A stretch of DNA of 64,000 nucleotides from Rhodothermaceae bacterium bin80 (GTDB lineage Bacteria > Bacteroidota > Rhodothermia > Rhodothermales > Bin80): positions 26,832 through 90,831 of the forward strand of contig MPNB01000004.1 in the NCBI GenBank assembly GCA_002238805.1, written 5' to 3'. The translations under genes were made by a program, and so were the position numbers. Below, piece by piece: positions 37,496 to 47,324 of this stretch (positions are counted from its first letter, which is position 1; each line of letters starts with the position of its first letter). The notes under the pieces are model-generated. The model worked only from the letters and a program-made list of their open reading frames with translations. It was not told where the DNA came from and searched no databases.

Positions 37496-38386
37496 GTGCA
37501 GCGAATCATTTTTCTTACAGTTGCCATGTTTGGCAGCGTTCTGGTGCACGCGCAGCAGCCTGCGCCGGAACGGATCGTAAACGTGTCTGGATCGGTTCAG
37601 TCGGCCATTGACGCACAGGTTTCCAAATTCAACACCGGGGGACGGGCTGATGTACTTCGACAATCAGACGTACTCATCTATCCGTACGGGGTCTACCAGC
37701 CGGTATTGACCTGCACGGTACTCCGGGCTTGCATCATAGAGCTCCAGCCCGGTGAAAGTCTCATCAGCATTATTGCTGGTGATGATCAGAGATGGTTGAT
37801 TGATCACACTGCGACAGGTGCAGGAGCCGGGACGGCGATCGTTTCTGTTAAGCCGATTGACCATAATATTACGACCAATCTGATTATTTCAACGGATCGG
37901 CGTGTGTATCACATCACGCTTGATAGTCCACCGTACACCAAACCGAACGACCAGTACAACCCCCAGCGCCAGTATACGCGTCATATACGTTTTTACTACC
38001 CTGTTGCGCACAAATTCGCATCTGTACGCCCACGTGAGCAGACAGATACTCCGGGAGGCTTGTCTCTTCAGGCCCTGAACCACCGCTATACCTGGCGGGC
38101 AGAAAAGGGATTTCCGTGGCTGCCTACGGCGGTCTTTGATGATGGTGAGCGTGTGTATATACGGATCCCGGCCAGTGCTTACACCCAGGATCAGCCACTC
38201 CTCAGCATTGGGGTACGCGGCGCAGAGCGTGTGGCCGATTACGTAGTACGTGACGGCTACTTCATAGTAGATGGACTTTTTGAGCAAGCTCGGCTCATCA
38301 CAGGTGGTATTGCACGCAAGGGATTGTTCAGAAAAAAGCGACACACCCAGCTTGCATTGCACATCTATAGAGCACCATTCGAATGA
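37496..38386 (+). CDS. trbG: TrbG/VirB9-type outer-membrane complex protein
   Basis: A 296-residue periplasmic/outer-membrane component of the type IV core complex. The GTG start at 37496 opens a signal peptide (MQRIIFLTVAMFGSVLVHAQ). The N-terminal VirB9 domain has YPYGVYQPVLTCTVLRACIIELQPGE, with LQPGE the classic TrbG motif, then TNLIISTDRRVYHITL. The C-terminal domain has RYTWRAEKGFPWLPTAVFDDGERVYIR, which matches VirB9/TrbG (P-TAVFDDG-YI). The stop overlaps the trbI start by 4 bases. Confidence 0.9.
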   Translation: MQRIIFLTVAMFGSVLVHAQQPAPERIVNVSGSVQSAIDAQVSKFNTGGRADVLRQSDVLIYPYGVYQPVLTCTVLRACIIELQPGESLISIIAGDDQRWLIDHTATGAGAGTAIVSVKPIDHNITTNLIISTDRRVYHITLDSPPYTKPNDQYNPQRQYTRHIRFYYPVAHKFASVRPREQTDTPGGLSLQALNHRYTWRAEKGFPWLPTAVFDDGERVYIRIPASAYTQDQPLLSIGVRGAERVADYVVRDGYFIVDGLFEQARLITGGIARKGLFRKKRHTQLALHIYRAPFE

Positions 38387-39339
38387 TCAAGGAACTGATA
38401 GAACCCGAGAATGAAGCTTCTGAATTTGTAGATCCGACGCCTGTTGCACGTCTATCACGACGCAATATTTTGGCGTTGGTGCTGAGCCTGGCCGGGGTTT
38501 TACTTGTTTTGTTTTTCAGCAGCCGACAAAGAACATCAGAACCTCCTACGAGCTATGATCTCGCGCCGTTACCGGCCGCGGATGTACTGAAGCTGGCACC
38601 GGTCGAGCCGAGTGCGCCGAGGCGAACCCCATGGGAGCCGTCAGAGGTTACGCACCCGGAGCGTTTAAATGAGCGCAAGTCCAGGTACGAGGAGGCACGA
38701 CGTGCACGCGGAATCCTGCACGTTGCCGGTTCCGGGATTGAAAACAGTCCGCAGGATTCCGTGGATACCACTGAGCGCGGCCAGGAACTCGTGCTCCTGG
38801 AGGGTAGTGTCATAGAGGTTGCTCTCGAAACGGGTATACATACTGGCCGCCCAGGCCCAGTCATGGCCCGGGTCACACGGCCGGTCAGGGATTCGAAAAG
38901 GCTGCAGCATGTGTTAATCCCGCCAGGCACACAGTTAATTGGTGCTATGGAAGGAATGCTTGCAGGAGAGGAGCCGAGGGCCATTGTTGTATGGAACCGT
39001 ATGATCTTCCCCAGTGGAGAAACACGCGACCTGCCTAATCTTCCTGCGCTGGATTATAGTGGTGAGGGCGGCTTACAGGACGAAATAAAACGATATCGAT
39101 TTCAGCGATTTGGCAGTGCAGCACTCTTGGCGCTGGTTGGAACCTCAGCCTCTCTTGCCACGGCGACAACAGCCGGCGGTCTGGCTGGTGGTTCAATCGC
39201 TCTTGAACTCTCTCGCGCGGCGTCAGGGAAACTGGAGCGCGGCAGAGACCGCCAGCCAGTACTCATTCTTCGTCCGGGATACAGTTTTCTCGTATATGTA
39301 TCCAAAGACATGACTTTTACAGCTCGATACACGGAATAG
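38383..39339 (+). CDS. trbI: TrbI/VirB10-type energy-sensing core protein
   Basis: A 318-residue protein that spans both membranes and links cytoplasmic ATPases to the outer-membrane pore. A cytoplasmic lead is followed by one helix (about 27-47, NILALVLSLAGVLLVLFFSS), a Pro/Glu-rich periplasmic linker, and the C-terminal VirB10 domain with LVLLEGSVIEVALETGIHTGRPG, VLIPPGTQLIGAMEG, RAIVVWNRMIFPSGETRDL and the terminal ILRPGYSFLVYVSKDM. Normal for a compact TrbI. Overlaps trbG by 4 bases and ends 4 bases before the coupling protein gene. Confidence 0.9.
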   Translation: MIKELIEPENEASEFVDPTPVARLSRRNILALVLSLAGVLLVLFFSSRQRTSEPPTSYDLAPLPAADVLKLAPVEPSAPRRTPWEPSEVTHPERLNERKSRYEEARRARGILHVAGSGIENSPQDSVDTTERGQELVLLEGSVIEVALETGIHTGRPGPVMARVTRPVRDSKRLQHVLIPPGTQLIGAMEGMLAGEEPRAIVVWNRMIFPSGETRDLPNLPALDYSGEGGLQDEIKRYRFQRFGSAALLALVGTSASLATATTAGGLAGGSIALELSRAASGKLERGRDRQPVLILRPGYSFLVYVSKDMTFTARYTE

Positions 39340-39343
39340 GAGC

Positions 39344-41140
39344 ATGCAGGAGCGTCTTTATGGCTGGTCCGCACCAAGTGCCCTGGGGACGCGGAGGGCC
39401 CTACTCATTTTGGTCCTCTTCCCGCTTGTGAGTCTGCAGGTCACACTTGCGGTCATGACGCTGGTGTGGGGGCCACCCGCCGTTGTTCCTCTTCTGCCTT
39501 ATGAAGCCTCCCGGCCGATACTCCTGAGCCTAGCAGGACTCGCAGCCCCTTGGCTGCTTCGTCCCACAATGCGGCCAGTTCTCATACCGCTCATAGCAGT
39601 GCTCTGCATCATAGGCGCCGTCCCGGTTCATAGCCCGCATCATGCTGTATATGCGCTTGCACATGCTCTGGATGCTCCTGACCTCATGGGGACAACGCTG
39701 GTTGCTTTGTTTATCGGCAGTCTTGTCGGTATACTGCTGGTGCGCGGGATCATTATGCGAGCCACCGAGCAACTCTCTCTGGCCAAGGGCTCCACAAGAT
39801 GGGGAAATGCACAGGCACTCAAAAAACCAACTGAAGGACTCCTTCTTGGGAAGAGTGACACCGAGTATTTGCGGTATGATGGTGATGGACATCTGATCAC
39901 GATAGCGGCAACACGCAGCGGAAAGGGTGTCGGAACAGTAATGCCCAATCTTCTGAATTATAGAGGCAGCATACTTGTTACTGACCCAAAGGGAGAGAAC
40001 TACGCAGTAACCGCCGCTTGGCGGAGAGACCACTTGGGGCAAAAAATCGTAGCACTTGATCCGTTCGACCTTACGAAGAAAGAGGATTCCCGGACGGCTG
40101 CACTCAACCCTATGGATTTTATTGACCTCAAGGGCAAAGATTATGTGGAAACTGCCATGATGCTCGCGGACATGATCATCGGCCGAGGGCATCAGGCAGA
40201 AGAATCTCACTGGAAGTTGGAGGCGAAAGGATTGCTGTTCAGCTTCATTCTATATGTTGCGAGCGATGAAACGCTCGCGAATGAGCGGCATCTGATCAAA
40301 GTGCGCCAGCTTCTGACACAGGGCAGTGAGGGGATGGAGAAAACATTGGACGCAATGAAAAAGAGCCAATTTTTTCAGGTGCAGGAAGGCGCTTATCGTA
40401 TTGAGCAAAAGTCTGATCGTGAACGCAGTGGTGTTTTTTCGACGGTGCAGAGTCACACGCATTTTCTTACCAGTCCCCGGATGCAGGATGTACTCACGAG
40501 CACAAATTGTGATCTAGGAGATTTGCGCAAAGGAAAGATGACCGTATATATTGTTCTTCCTCGGGAATATTTGAGCACATTCGCGCCCTGGCTGCGCTTG
40601 ATGATCAGCAGTTGCTACTACGCGTGCACGCATAATGCCGCAAAAAAGCCAAGAGTGAACCAGCGTGTGGTGTTCCTGCTGGATGAGTTTGCTAACCTGG
40701 GCTACATGCAAAACATCAAGGAGGCTGTATCCCTGGGGGGTGGCTATGGCTTGACCATGTGGCTAATCCTGCAGGATCTGGCACAGCTTAAGCGTGAGTA
40801 TCATCGTGAATGGGAGAGCTTCCTGGCCAACTGTGAGGTTATTCAGGCCTTTGCAATTCAGGATCCATTCACTAGCCAAAAGATTACGCAGCTTCTCGGA
40901 GAAATGTCAATCTGGCAGCGCAGATTGAACAAGGATGATGGGCGAAAACTTGGTCGGATGCGTGCAGGTTATGAAGAGAGTAATCGTCCCCTTCTGAAAC
41001 CCGACGAACTGCGAAGGCTTCATCCTGCCCGCCAATTGTTGCTGGTGCGCCCGTTTCAGCCTGTAGTTGCAGATAAGCTTATGTACTACAAGGATCCCTT
41101 AACCGCTTCCCGCGCACAGCCCAATCCGTTTGTCGGCTAA
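39344..41140 (+). CDS. traG: VirD4/TraG-type coupling protein
   Basis: A 598-residue hexameric ATPase that brings the relaxosome to the channel and pumps DNA. About four hydrophobic helices occupy the first 145 residues (ALLILVLFPLVSLQVTLAVM; LVALFIGSLVGILLVRGII). Walker A (TRSGKGVGTV) lies near 188-196, followed by SILVTDPKGENYAVTAAWRR, the TraG signature, and Walker B VVFLLDEFANLGYM near 441-453. It closes the conjugation cluster. Intact VirD4, relaxase, VirB4 and core proteins together argue for a recently functional conjugative element. Confidence 0.92.
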   Translation: MQERLYGWSAPSALGTRRALLILVLFPLVSLQVTLAVMTLVWGPPAVVPLLPYEASRPILLSLAGLAAPWLLRPTMRPVLIPLIAVLCIIGAVPVHSPHHAVYALAHALDAPDLMGTTLVALFIGSLVGILLVRGIIMRATEQLSLAKGSTRWGNAQALKKPTEGLLLGKSDTEYLRYDGDGHLITIAATRSGKGVGTVMPNLLNYRGSILVTDPKGENYAVTAAWRRDHLGQKIVALDPFDLTKKEDSRTAALNPMDFIDLKGKDYVETAMMLADMIIGRGHQAEESHWKLEAKGLLFSFILYVASDETLANERHLIKVRQLLTQGSEGMEKTLDAMKKSQFFQVQEGAYRIEQKSDRERSGVFSTVQSHTHFLTSPRMQDVLTSTNCDLGDLRKGKMTVYIVLPREYLSTFAPWLRLMISSCYYACTHNAAKKPRVNQRVVFLLDEFANLGYMQNIKEAVSLGGGYGLTMWLILQDLAQLKREYHREWESFLANCEVIQAFAIQDPFTSQKITQLLGEMSIWQRRLNKDDGRKLGRMRAGYEESNRPLLKPDELRRLHPARQLLLVRPFQPVVADKLMYYKDPLTASRAQPNPFVG

Positions 41141-41317
41141 TCTATTCATAGGCTGAGTACACGTCCAGTTCCTCTGAGACCGTTGGAAAAATCCAAGAAT
41201 TCTAGCACAGATTTCCGCTCTTCTTACTCTCAGTGAGATCCTCGGCAGGCCGTGAGCGCTTCCTCGCCCTTACATGAAGTGCCAAAACGCAGCCCCTCCT
41301 AGTGTGCATTGGGGGAA
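41141..41317. other. convergent intergenic region after the conjugation cluster
   Basis: About 177 bases between the coupling-protein gene and the oppositely oriented DUF5916 gene. No clear terminator stem, direct repeat or attachment-site-like sequence can be seen, and no integrase gene marks an element end here. Confidence 0.35.
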
Positions 41318-43738
41318 TCAGCGTTGCCATCGGCGAGCGATTGAGAAGCTAAGCAGATGGTAATTGCGGTTCTTTATATCTATAGGAGCAGTGAGTAAGT
41401 CAAATATATGTTTCCAATCTGGGGCGTTAATATCACCACGTATATATTTTCCCAGATTCGCTCCAAGTCTGAAAACTGCCCCCGGCTTGAACTCCCATCT
41501 AAGTTCCCCAACCAAGTCTGTACGCGCATCTGCGATAACCTGTCGGTTCAAGTGGTCTGTCGTGCCAATTCCCAGCGCGTGGACCCCAATTTCAAAGTCT
41601 AGTGTACGGAATAATCCGACACTGGCAAAAGCATGGGCCCGAACGCAATTGGACGTTTTGGCGCGGGTATCATCTACTCCGAAGCTGGAATGGCATTGAA
41701 CCAAGGGATGCATATCGTCACGCTGTGTGGTAAATGTTGGCTCACGTGCCAAGAATTCAGACAGCCATGTTTGCGAATCCATATTCCCAGAGGCATGAGT
41801 AGCCATGATCTGCACATCCAGTGTGAGCCGAGCTCCCAGGCTTCCCTTAAGGTTCATAGATCCATGTGAAATTCGTAGGCCATTTTTAATCCAGGTAAGC
41901 CCCATCCGAGGGGTAAGGGCCAATCTTCGGCGAATATCTGTGGATGCAGAGGCATCTGCTCCAAAACGTATATCCCCTGATGACTGGATGCCTGCATGTA
42001 TTGCCAAAGACACCACGTTATACTTGGACGTTAATGCAGCTGCCTGACCAGTAAGTATGGTTTCTTCTGGGTTGAAATTCGAATACTGGCGCCATTGAGA
42101 AAGGGCTACATTAAATTGTCCTTTTTTGATGATTCCAGATCCCCTGACACGCGCATGCCGAAAACCTGCGGTAACCTCAATCCGATCTGGAAGGAGTCGT
42201 TGATAAATCGGAGGTGCAACAAAGTCCGGGTGTATTATTTTTATGCGGGCAAACCAGTTATAGGCTTTACCCAGTTGCCCGTATTCAACTCGAGTCGCAA
42301 CCCCGTTATAAACTTCAGAGGGAAGGTGGTCTTGATCTGACTGAGATCTTAAAGGATCGTCTTCGCAGGGATTCCTGTTCTTGATTTGGGATACACCTAC
42401 TTGACCGGTCCAACGTGCTGAGTTATGTTGGTTACGGAAGTCCCAATCCATCGAAGCTGCGGATACTACCCCCTCGAGAGGGTTCGTACTCTGATTACTC
42501 TCGGGATTGACCGGCTCCATGGTTCCTGAAAAACCGATCCGTGATTCTGCTCCAATATCTTTTTGGATGCGACCCGTGAACCCCGTTGGTATATAGGAAC
42601 TGCTTTGTGGGAGATAGACCCTCCCTATACCAGCTACCGTAACTCTGCCAGGAAGTCGGCCATGCAGAGATGTGCCACCCACCAACAAATCCCTACATGA
42701 TTGTACCCCGGTCAAGCGGTCAAACAGTAGATTTGAGCCAGAGGGCGTGAAGGCGATCAACTGGCGGCTCGTGGGAAAGAGTCGATGGTACTGCGGAGTG
42801 TTAAAACTGGGTAGAAAGAAGTCGTTGATGTATTCATGAATGTCCTCTGGATAGAATTTAGGGCTCACGCTTGCTTGCAAAAGAACTCTACGACCTAGTG
42901 CAAGTCCACCATCCGCACCCGGAACGGGGATTGTCATTGACCGCTCATCTCCCAGATCCTTATAATTTGGCACCAATGTATACATATAGCCATAACGGTG
43001 AATGGCTGGCTGGATTGGTTGCACCAGATGCAACGTTCCAAATCGGGATACCGTGCCTCCATTGCGCTCTTGGAGCGGTACCAAGGCCCATTCGCTGAGT
43101 TCGGCTGCACGAGCGATCCAACGACGAAAATTGATGCCCCAGTTTCGTTCACGAACACTTGTGATCCCGAGCAGGGAAATTGGGATAGCCATCTCCACAG
43201 TCCATCCCACGCTGTCCACCCTTACCTTTGCAGTCCATTCGGCATCCCAGTCTGGATTAAACTGGAGGAGTTCTGCCCCCGAGACATCACTAACAGACCA
43301 TTCGCTGGGTGCTGTACCGTCAACCTGAAATCCCTCCACGCGCACGCCTGCTGCATTGACCGCAAAATGAAAAGCCGTCTGCTGATCATTATTGGCATCC
43401 AACGCGATGGAGAACCAGTCTGCGTTATTGAATCGGTCACGGCGCCCAAGTGTCCGTCGTATCCGATGCGGCGCTGGATCATGCAGGGTTGTGCCCACAT
43501 ATAGAATCCTTTGGTCGTGCAGGATGCGCACCTGGGTTTTGTATGTAGTCAGTTGACCCTCTTCGGGGGTAGCCTGAAGGAAGGACATCGCTGGCGTGGC
43601 TTGCGGCCAATCCTCTTCATCCAAGACTCCATCAACCAGAATGAGACTGGTGGCTGGTGCTGCCTGCACAACGCAGTCGGACAGGCAGGATGGGTTTAGC
43701 TGGCCCAACCCCAGAAGGATCGTAAAAAGAACGACCAT
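41318..43738 (-). CDS. DUF5916 protein with CBM9-like N-terminal domain
   Basis: An 806-residue exported protein. After a signal peptide (MVVLFTILLGLGQLNPS, residues 1-25) a carbohydrate-binding-family-9-like beta-sandwich occupies about 30-230 (ILVDGVLDEEDWPQATP; FHFAVNAAGVRVEGFQ; VEMAIPISLLGI), and the rest is the DUF5916 beta-rich region ending SFSIARRW, consistent with an outer-membrane barrel. DUF5916 proteins are common in Bacteroidota; the function is unknown. It is the last of three minus-strand genes with a TonB receptor and a DUF4249 protein and starts 59 bases after the latter. Confidence 0.8.
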   Translation of the reverse strand: MVVLFTILLGLGQLNPSCLSDCVVQAAPATSLILVDGVLDEEDWPQATPAMSFLQATPEEGQLTTYKTQVRILHDQRILYVGTTLHDPAPHRIRRTLGRRDRFNNADWFSIALDANNDQQTAFHFAVNAAGVRVEGFQVDGTAPSEWSVSDVSGAELLQFNPDWDAEWTAKVRVDSVGWTVEMAIPISLLGITSVRERNWGINFRRWIARAAELSEWALVPLQERNGGTVSRFGTLHLVQPIQPAIHRYGYMYTLVPNYKDLGDERSMTIPVPGADGGLALGRRVLLQASVSPKFYPEDIHEYINDFFLPSFNTPQYHRLFPTSRQLIAFTPSGSNLLFDRLTGVQSCRDLLVGGTSLHGRLPGRVTVAGIGRVYLPQSSSYIPTGFTGRIQKDIGAESRIGFSGTMEPVNPESNQSTNPLEGVVSAASMDWDFRNQHNSARWTGQVGVSQIKNRNPCEDDPLRSQSDQDHLPSEVYNGVATRVEYGQLGKAYNWFARIKIIHPDFVAPPIYQRLLPDRIEVTAGFRHARVRGSGIIKKGQFNVALSQWRQYSNFNPEETILTGQAAALTSKYNVVSLAIHAGIQSSGDIRFGADASASTDIRRRLALTPRMGLTWIKNGLRISHGSMNLKGSLGARLTLDVQIMATHASGNMDSQTWLSEFLAREPTFTTQRDDMHPLVQCHSSFGVDDTRAKTSNCVRAHAFASVGLFRTLDFEIGVHALGIGTTDHLNRQVIADARTDLVGELRWEFKPGAVFRLGANLGKYIRGDINAPDWKHIFDLLTAPIDIKNRNYHLLSFSIARRWQR

Positions 43739-43797
43739 GCAGTCAATGACTTGTAGATTGGGTCAATAGAACTGACCTGTTTGGTTGATGAGATGTA

Positions 43798-44805
43798 TTA
43801 CTGAACACAGGGTTGTATAGTACCTACGTTCAACGCCCCCTCGTCCCATGAATTACCATTATGGTCAAACCGCAAGTATTCATAGTTTATGCCCCCGAAG
43901 ACGCCCAATCCCCCACTAACATTGGAGTAGATCACCTTTGGGGCTTCCTCGAAAAAATTCGGGTCAAAAGGAAACACCAAAACCCGATATTCGGCATAGG
44001 ACCATAATTCTTTGCTCCAATTTGTCACGGAAATTCGGATATGCGGGGCAAGAGCATCATAGTGCGGCAGGTTCATCGTTAGTTCAATCAACTTGGAGTC
44101 CCCCTCGAATGAATGATCTGAGAAGTACGCCTCACCATTGTAATACCCCCCTTCAGCCGTCGGAAGAAGGCTTGGATCATTCACATCCGCCACTGTCTCG
44201 CGCATTTCAGAAAAGTCTGAATCAAATCTCACAAAATGGTAGCGCGTACCTCCTCCTTCAACCTGATTGACCCGTGATCTTCCTTCTTCGTCGCAAAGTG
44301 GTTGAAGGTAATCTAAGTCCAGGCTATAGTAATCCTGACCTGGTTGATCTTCGATACGAATACGTACCCGGAATGAACGTTTGGTGGTATCGGTGGAGGA
44401 GAATTCACGGATATCTACGAGTGCCGCTTCAACGGAACGGGCCATAGAGGATGCGCGGGCTTCTGGCAATCCAGGAGCGGTTACAACGATAGTATATCGA
44501 GTATCTGCTATTGGAGTATGTTCGAAGGATGATTGATAGATTCCTTGGCCCACATGAGTCAGGGAATTCACGAATCCCTCCGGATCATGGATTCTGACCG
44601 AGGCATTGGTCAGTACCTGCTGGTCCCAGTCTACGCTATCGGTGTAGGCAACACTGCGACTGAGTAGTACAGTCCAAATACTATCTGGGGTAAACTCTGC
44701 ATTAACCACCGCCTTAGGTGCAAAGTCTGCTTCGAATTCTAGCTCAACAGGGACGGCGCAATGCCAGGAGAAAACAGCCGCCACCATGATACTCCAATGC
44801 TTCAT
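43798..44805 (-). CDS. DUF4249 surface lipoprotein-like protein
   Basis: A 335-residue exported protein of the DUF4249 family. The N-terminus MKHWSIMVAAVFSWHC holds a cysteine at 16 that could be lipidated, although the preceding residues are not a perfect lipobox. The body follows the family (AVVNAEFTPDSIWTVLLSRSV; VLTNASVRIHDPEG; YTIVVTAPG). DUF4249 proteins are normally encoded just after a TonB receptor and probably act as its surface subunit, and so it is here: the ATG at 44805 shares one base with the receptor stop (TGATG). The longer frame from 44865 lies inside the receptor gene. Confidence 0.85.
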   Translation of the reverse strand: MKHWSIMVAAVFSWHCAVPVELEFEADFAPKAVVNAEFTPDSIWTVLLSRSVAYTDSVDWDQQVLTNASVRIHDPEGFVNSLTHVGQGIYQSSFEHTPIADTRYTIVVTAPGLPEARASSMARSVEAALVDIREFSSTDTTKRSFRVRIRIEDQPGQDYYSLDLDYLQPLCDEEGRSRVNQVEGGGTRYHFVRFDSDFSEMRETVADVNDPSLLPTAEGGYYNGEAYFSDHSFEGDSKLIELTMNLPHYDALAPHIRISVTNWSKELWSYAEYRVLVFPFDPNFFEEAPKVIYSNVSGGLGVFGGINYEYLRFDHNGNSWDEGALNVGTIQPCVQ

Positions 44806-47132
44806 CAGAATCGGATTCCATAGGAAAAGTCTGGAACCAATTGCAACAGGGTCAGCCGTTTCCATCGGATGGTTCCGTTGGGGTCTATCTGTGGATAGAC
44901 ATACATGGGGTTACGCCGATTGTACACATTAAAGAGGCCAAGTCTGGCTGTGCGTTTGCCCCATTTAATTTGCTTTGTGAACTGCGCGGTTAAGTCGAGT
45001 CGATGGGTTGAGGGAACGCGAGCACTATTGATTGAAGCGTACTCAAGCCACTCCTCATGGTGTATGCGGTCAAAGTACCGCCCCGCTGGCAGCCAGATAG
45101 GATACCCGCTACTATACACCCAAGAAGCCGAAAGTAAGGTATATTCGGTGAGTTGGTATTGACTGACCAGCGAGAAGTCGTGCCTACGATCGTACCCGTC
45201 GGGATAGGATCGACCACTATTCAATCCTGGGTATAATCGCCTGGACTGGCTCCAAGTGTAGCTGATCCAGCCACGCAAGCGTCGCTGCTGCCGCCGCACC
45301 AAGAGTTCCATGCCGTATGCTGTACCTTGACCGCGCTCAACAACAGAGGGCCAGCCCACCACGGTGGCCTGATACGGGAGTACGTCAGGTCGGTATTCAA
45401 TCTGGTTTCCCAAATGTTTATAGTACCCTTCCAAAGTGATACCGACATGCTGCCTTGGAAGGCGGTATGTCATACCAATGGCGATTTGTGAGCTTTTTTG
45501 AGGGTCTAGCCCCGGCATGAAAGGAATCCAGATCTCTCGGAAAAGCGAGCTCCCTGTTCCCGTCAGCAGGTGCATATATTGTTGCATGAAAGCGTATGAT
45601 GCTTTCGCAACTATACGGTCCGTCAGCGGCACATTTAGGCTTGTCCGCGGCTCAAGGATTCCTACCCTACGCCCCTCGCTTCGACCACCCGAAAAGCGCA
45701 AACCAAGATTCAGAAGTACATCCCAAGGGAGATAAATATCATCTTCCGCATACACAGCAAAATCTCCGGTTACGAAACGTGAGGATGGGCGTACTTCTGA
45801 GGTGGATTCTGAATCCTCCTGACTCGTAATAGTCTCACGCGTGGAAGACGGAATGAACAGGTGTGATGTGGCCTCAGCTCCGAAGCGAAAATAATGGCGC
45901 AGGCTGGGCTTGTACTCGGCGTCCACGCGGACAGTATAGTCCAGTACTGAGGATTTCCAGGTTGTACGGTAAGTTTCTGTTAAATCAGACGTAGTGCCAT
46001 ATCGCGAAGTAAATCGGTTCACAATATCATACCCGACTATACCCGTCGTCAGACTGACAAACATGTGATCACTCACGAGGCGGTTCCATCGCAAAGAAAC
46101 CAGTCGGTTACGCCAGCCTACACTGAATTTTGTCTCATCTCTGGTCGGATTTTCTGAACGGGGACGAGTACGGTGCGTATAGGCATCTCCTCCCAAATAG
46201 CCGCTCAGGTAAATTCGATCCCTTTTGGAGACAATGTAATTGGCCTTAAAATTCAGGTCATAAAAGTACACACCAGTTTGCTCTTCTCCAGGTTGAAACC
46301 ATCGGGTAATCTGGTCCAGGAAGGTTCGACGCGCGGAAACGATAAAAGAGGCCCGATCTCGAACAATGGGGCCTTCGACCATCAATCGCGAGGTAAGAAG
46401 CCCCATCTTGCCCTCACCACCAAACCGGTTCAGATTACCCTCTTTCATGGTTAGCCGAATTACCGAAGAGAGGCGGCCGCCATACCGGGCGGGGAATCCG
46501 CCCTTGATCAATTCTATCTGTTTCAGAGCTGAGGGATTGAAAACACTGAATAGCCCCAACACATGGTTCGGATTATAGAGTGGCAGTCCGTCAAGTAATA
46601 TCAGGTTTTGATCCGTTTTACCCCCACGTACATGAAGTCCACTGAATCCTTCACGCCCCGGTTTGGCTCCCGGCAGCAATTGGAGAGCTTTGATCACATC
46701 TGCCTCTCCAAGGACGGCTGGCAGGGCTTCAATTTGAGTCGCGGACAGGTTGTGTCGGCTCATTTGTAAGCCCTCGTCCATGCCCGTGAGCCCTGTTGTT
46801 ACGATTATGGAGTCAAGGGTAGCAACATGAGGCTCCAGTAGAATGACTAACGTAGTATCGGATTGTACGGACAATTCCAACATTTGGGATGCATACGCAA
46901 CATGGCTTACCGACACTTTAGTGGACCCGGGACGCACGTTCAGGTTGAAATATCCAAAATCGTTCGTGCTTGTCCCTGCTCTTTCAGCAACGAGGTACAG
47001 ATTCACACGTGGGATCCGCTCACCGCTCACCGAGTCCTCTACATAGCCGTTGACCGAGAAGCTCTGTGCTACTACGAATTCCGGTTTAGTCAACAGCAGA
47101 AGTAGAAGTAAAAGCTTCCAGAAATATATCAT
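44805..47132 (-). CDS. TonB-dependent receptor paired with DUF4249 protein
   Basis: A 775-residue outer-membrane transporter. From the ATG at 47132: signal peptide with a long Leu run (KLLLLLLLLTKPEFVVAQ), carboxypeptidase-regulatory-like domain (about 25-105, VNGYVEDSVSGERIPRVN), plug with LHVRGGKTDQNLILLDGLPLY and GGFPARYGGRLSSVI, and a barrel ending DFSYGIRF. No TonB box can be fixed. The frame extends upstream to 47186, but that lead precedes the signal peptide. First gene of the receptor-DUF4249-DUF5916 unit. The substrate is unknown; receptor-DUF4249 pairs are widespread in Bacteroidota. Confidence 0.88.
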   Translation of the reverse strand: MIYFWKLLLLLLLLTKPEFVVAQSFSVNGYVEDSVSGERIPRVNLYLVAERAGTSTNDFGYFNLNVRPGSTKVSVSHVAYASQMLELSVQSDTTLVILLEPHVATLDSIIVTTGLTGMDEGLQMSRHNLSATQIEALPAVLGEADVIKALQLLPGAKPGREGFSGLHVRGGKTDQNLILLDGLPLYNPNHVLGLFSVFNPSALKQIELIKGGFPARYGGRLSSVIRLTMKEGNLNRFGGEGKMGLLTSRLMVEGPIVRDRASFIVSARRTFLDQITRWFQPGEEQTGVYFYDLNFKANYIVSKRDRIYLSGYLGGDAYTHRTRPRSENPTRDETKFSVGWRNRLVSLRWNRLVSDHMFVSLTTGIVGYDIVNRFTSRYGTTSDLTETYRTTWKSSVLDYTVRVDAEYKPSLRHYFRFGAEATSHLFIPSSTRETITSQEDSESTSEVRPSSRFVTGDFAVYAEDDIYLPWDVLLNLGLRFSGGRSEGRRVGILEPRTSLNVPLTDRIVAKASYAFMQQYMHLLTGTGSSLFREIWIPFMPGLDPQKSSQIAIGMTYRLPRQHVGITLEGYYKHLGNQIEYRPDVLPYQATVVGWPSVVERGQGTAYGMELLVRRQQRRLRGWISYTWSQSRRLYPGLNSGRSYPDGYDRRHDFSLVSQYQLTEYTLLSASWVYSSGYPIWLPAGRYFDRIHHEEWLEYASINSARVPSTHRLDLTAQFTKQIKWGKRTARLGLFNVYNRRNPMYVYPQIDPNGTIRWKRLTLLQLVPDFSYGIRF

Positions 47133-47324
47133 ACAATGGAGATGGAAAGTAGGAACACAGAGAACCCGAGTTGCCGCCCGATTCATTCAGAATGATCGCA
47201 AACAAAGACGGTATAGGCGCAAATGACCCTGTGATCAACATAACATCAATAGCAGTTATGCCATGACTGTTTTCTGGCGGTCAAATATTGTGCCGTTTGT
47301 TTATGAACGGAACGGCTGGTACCT

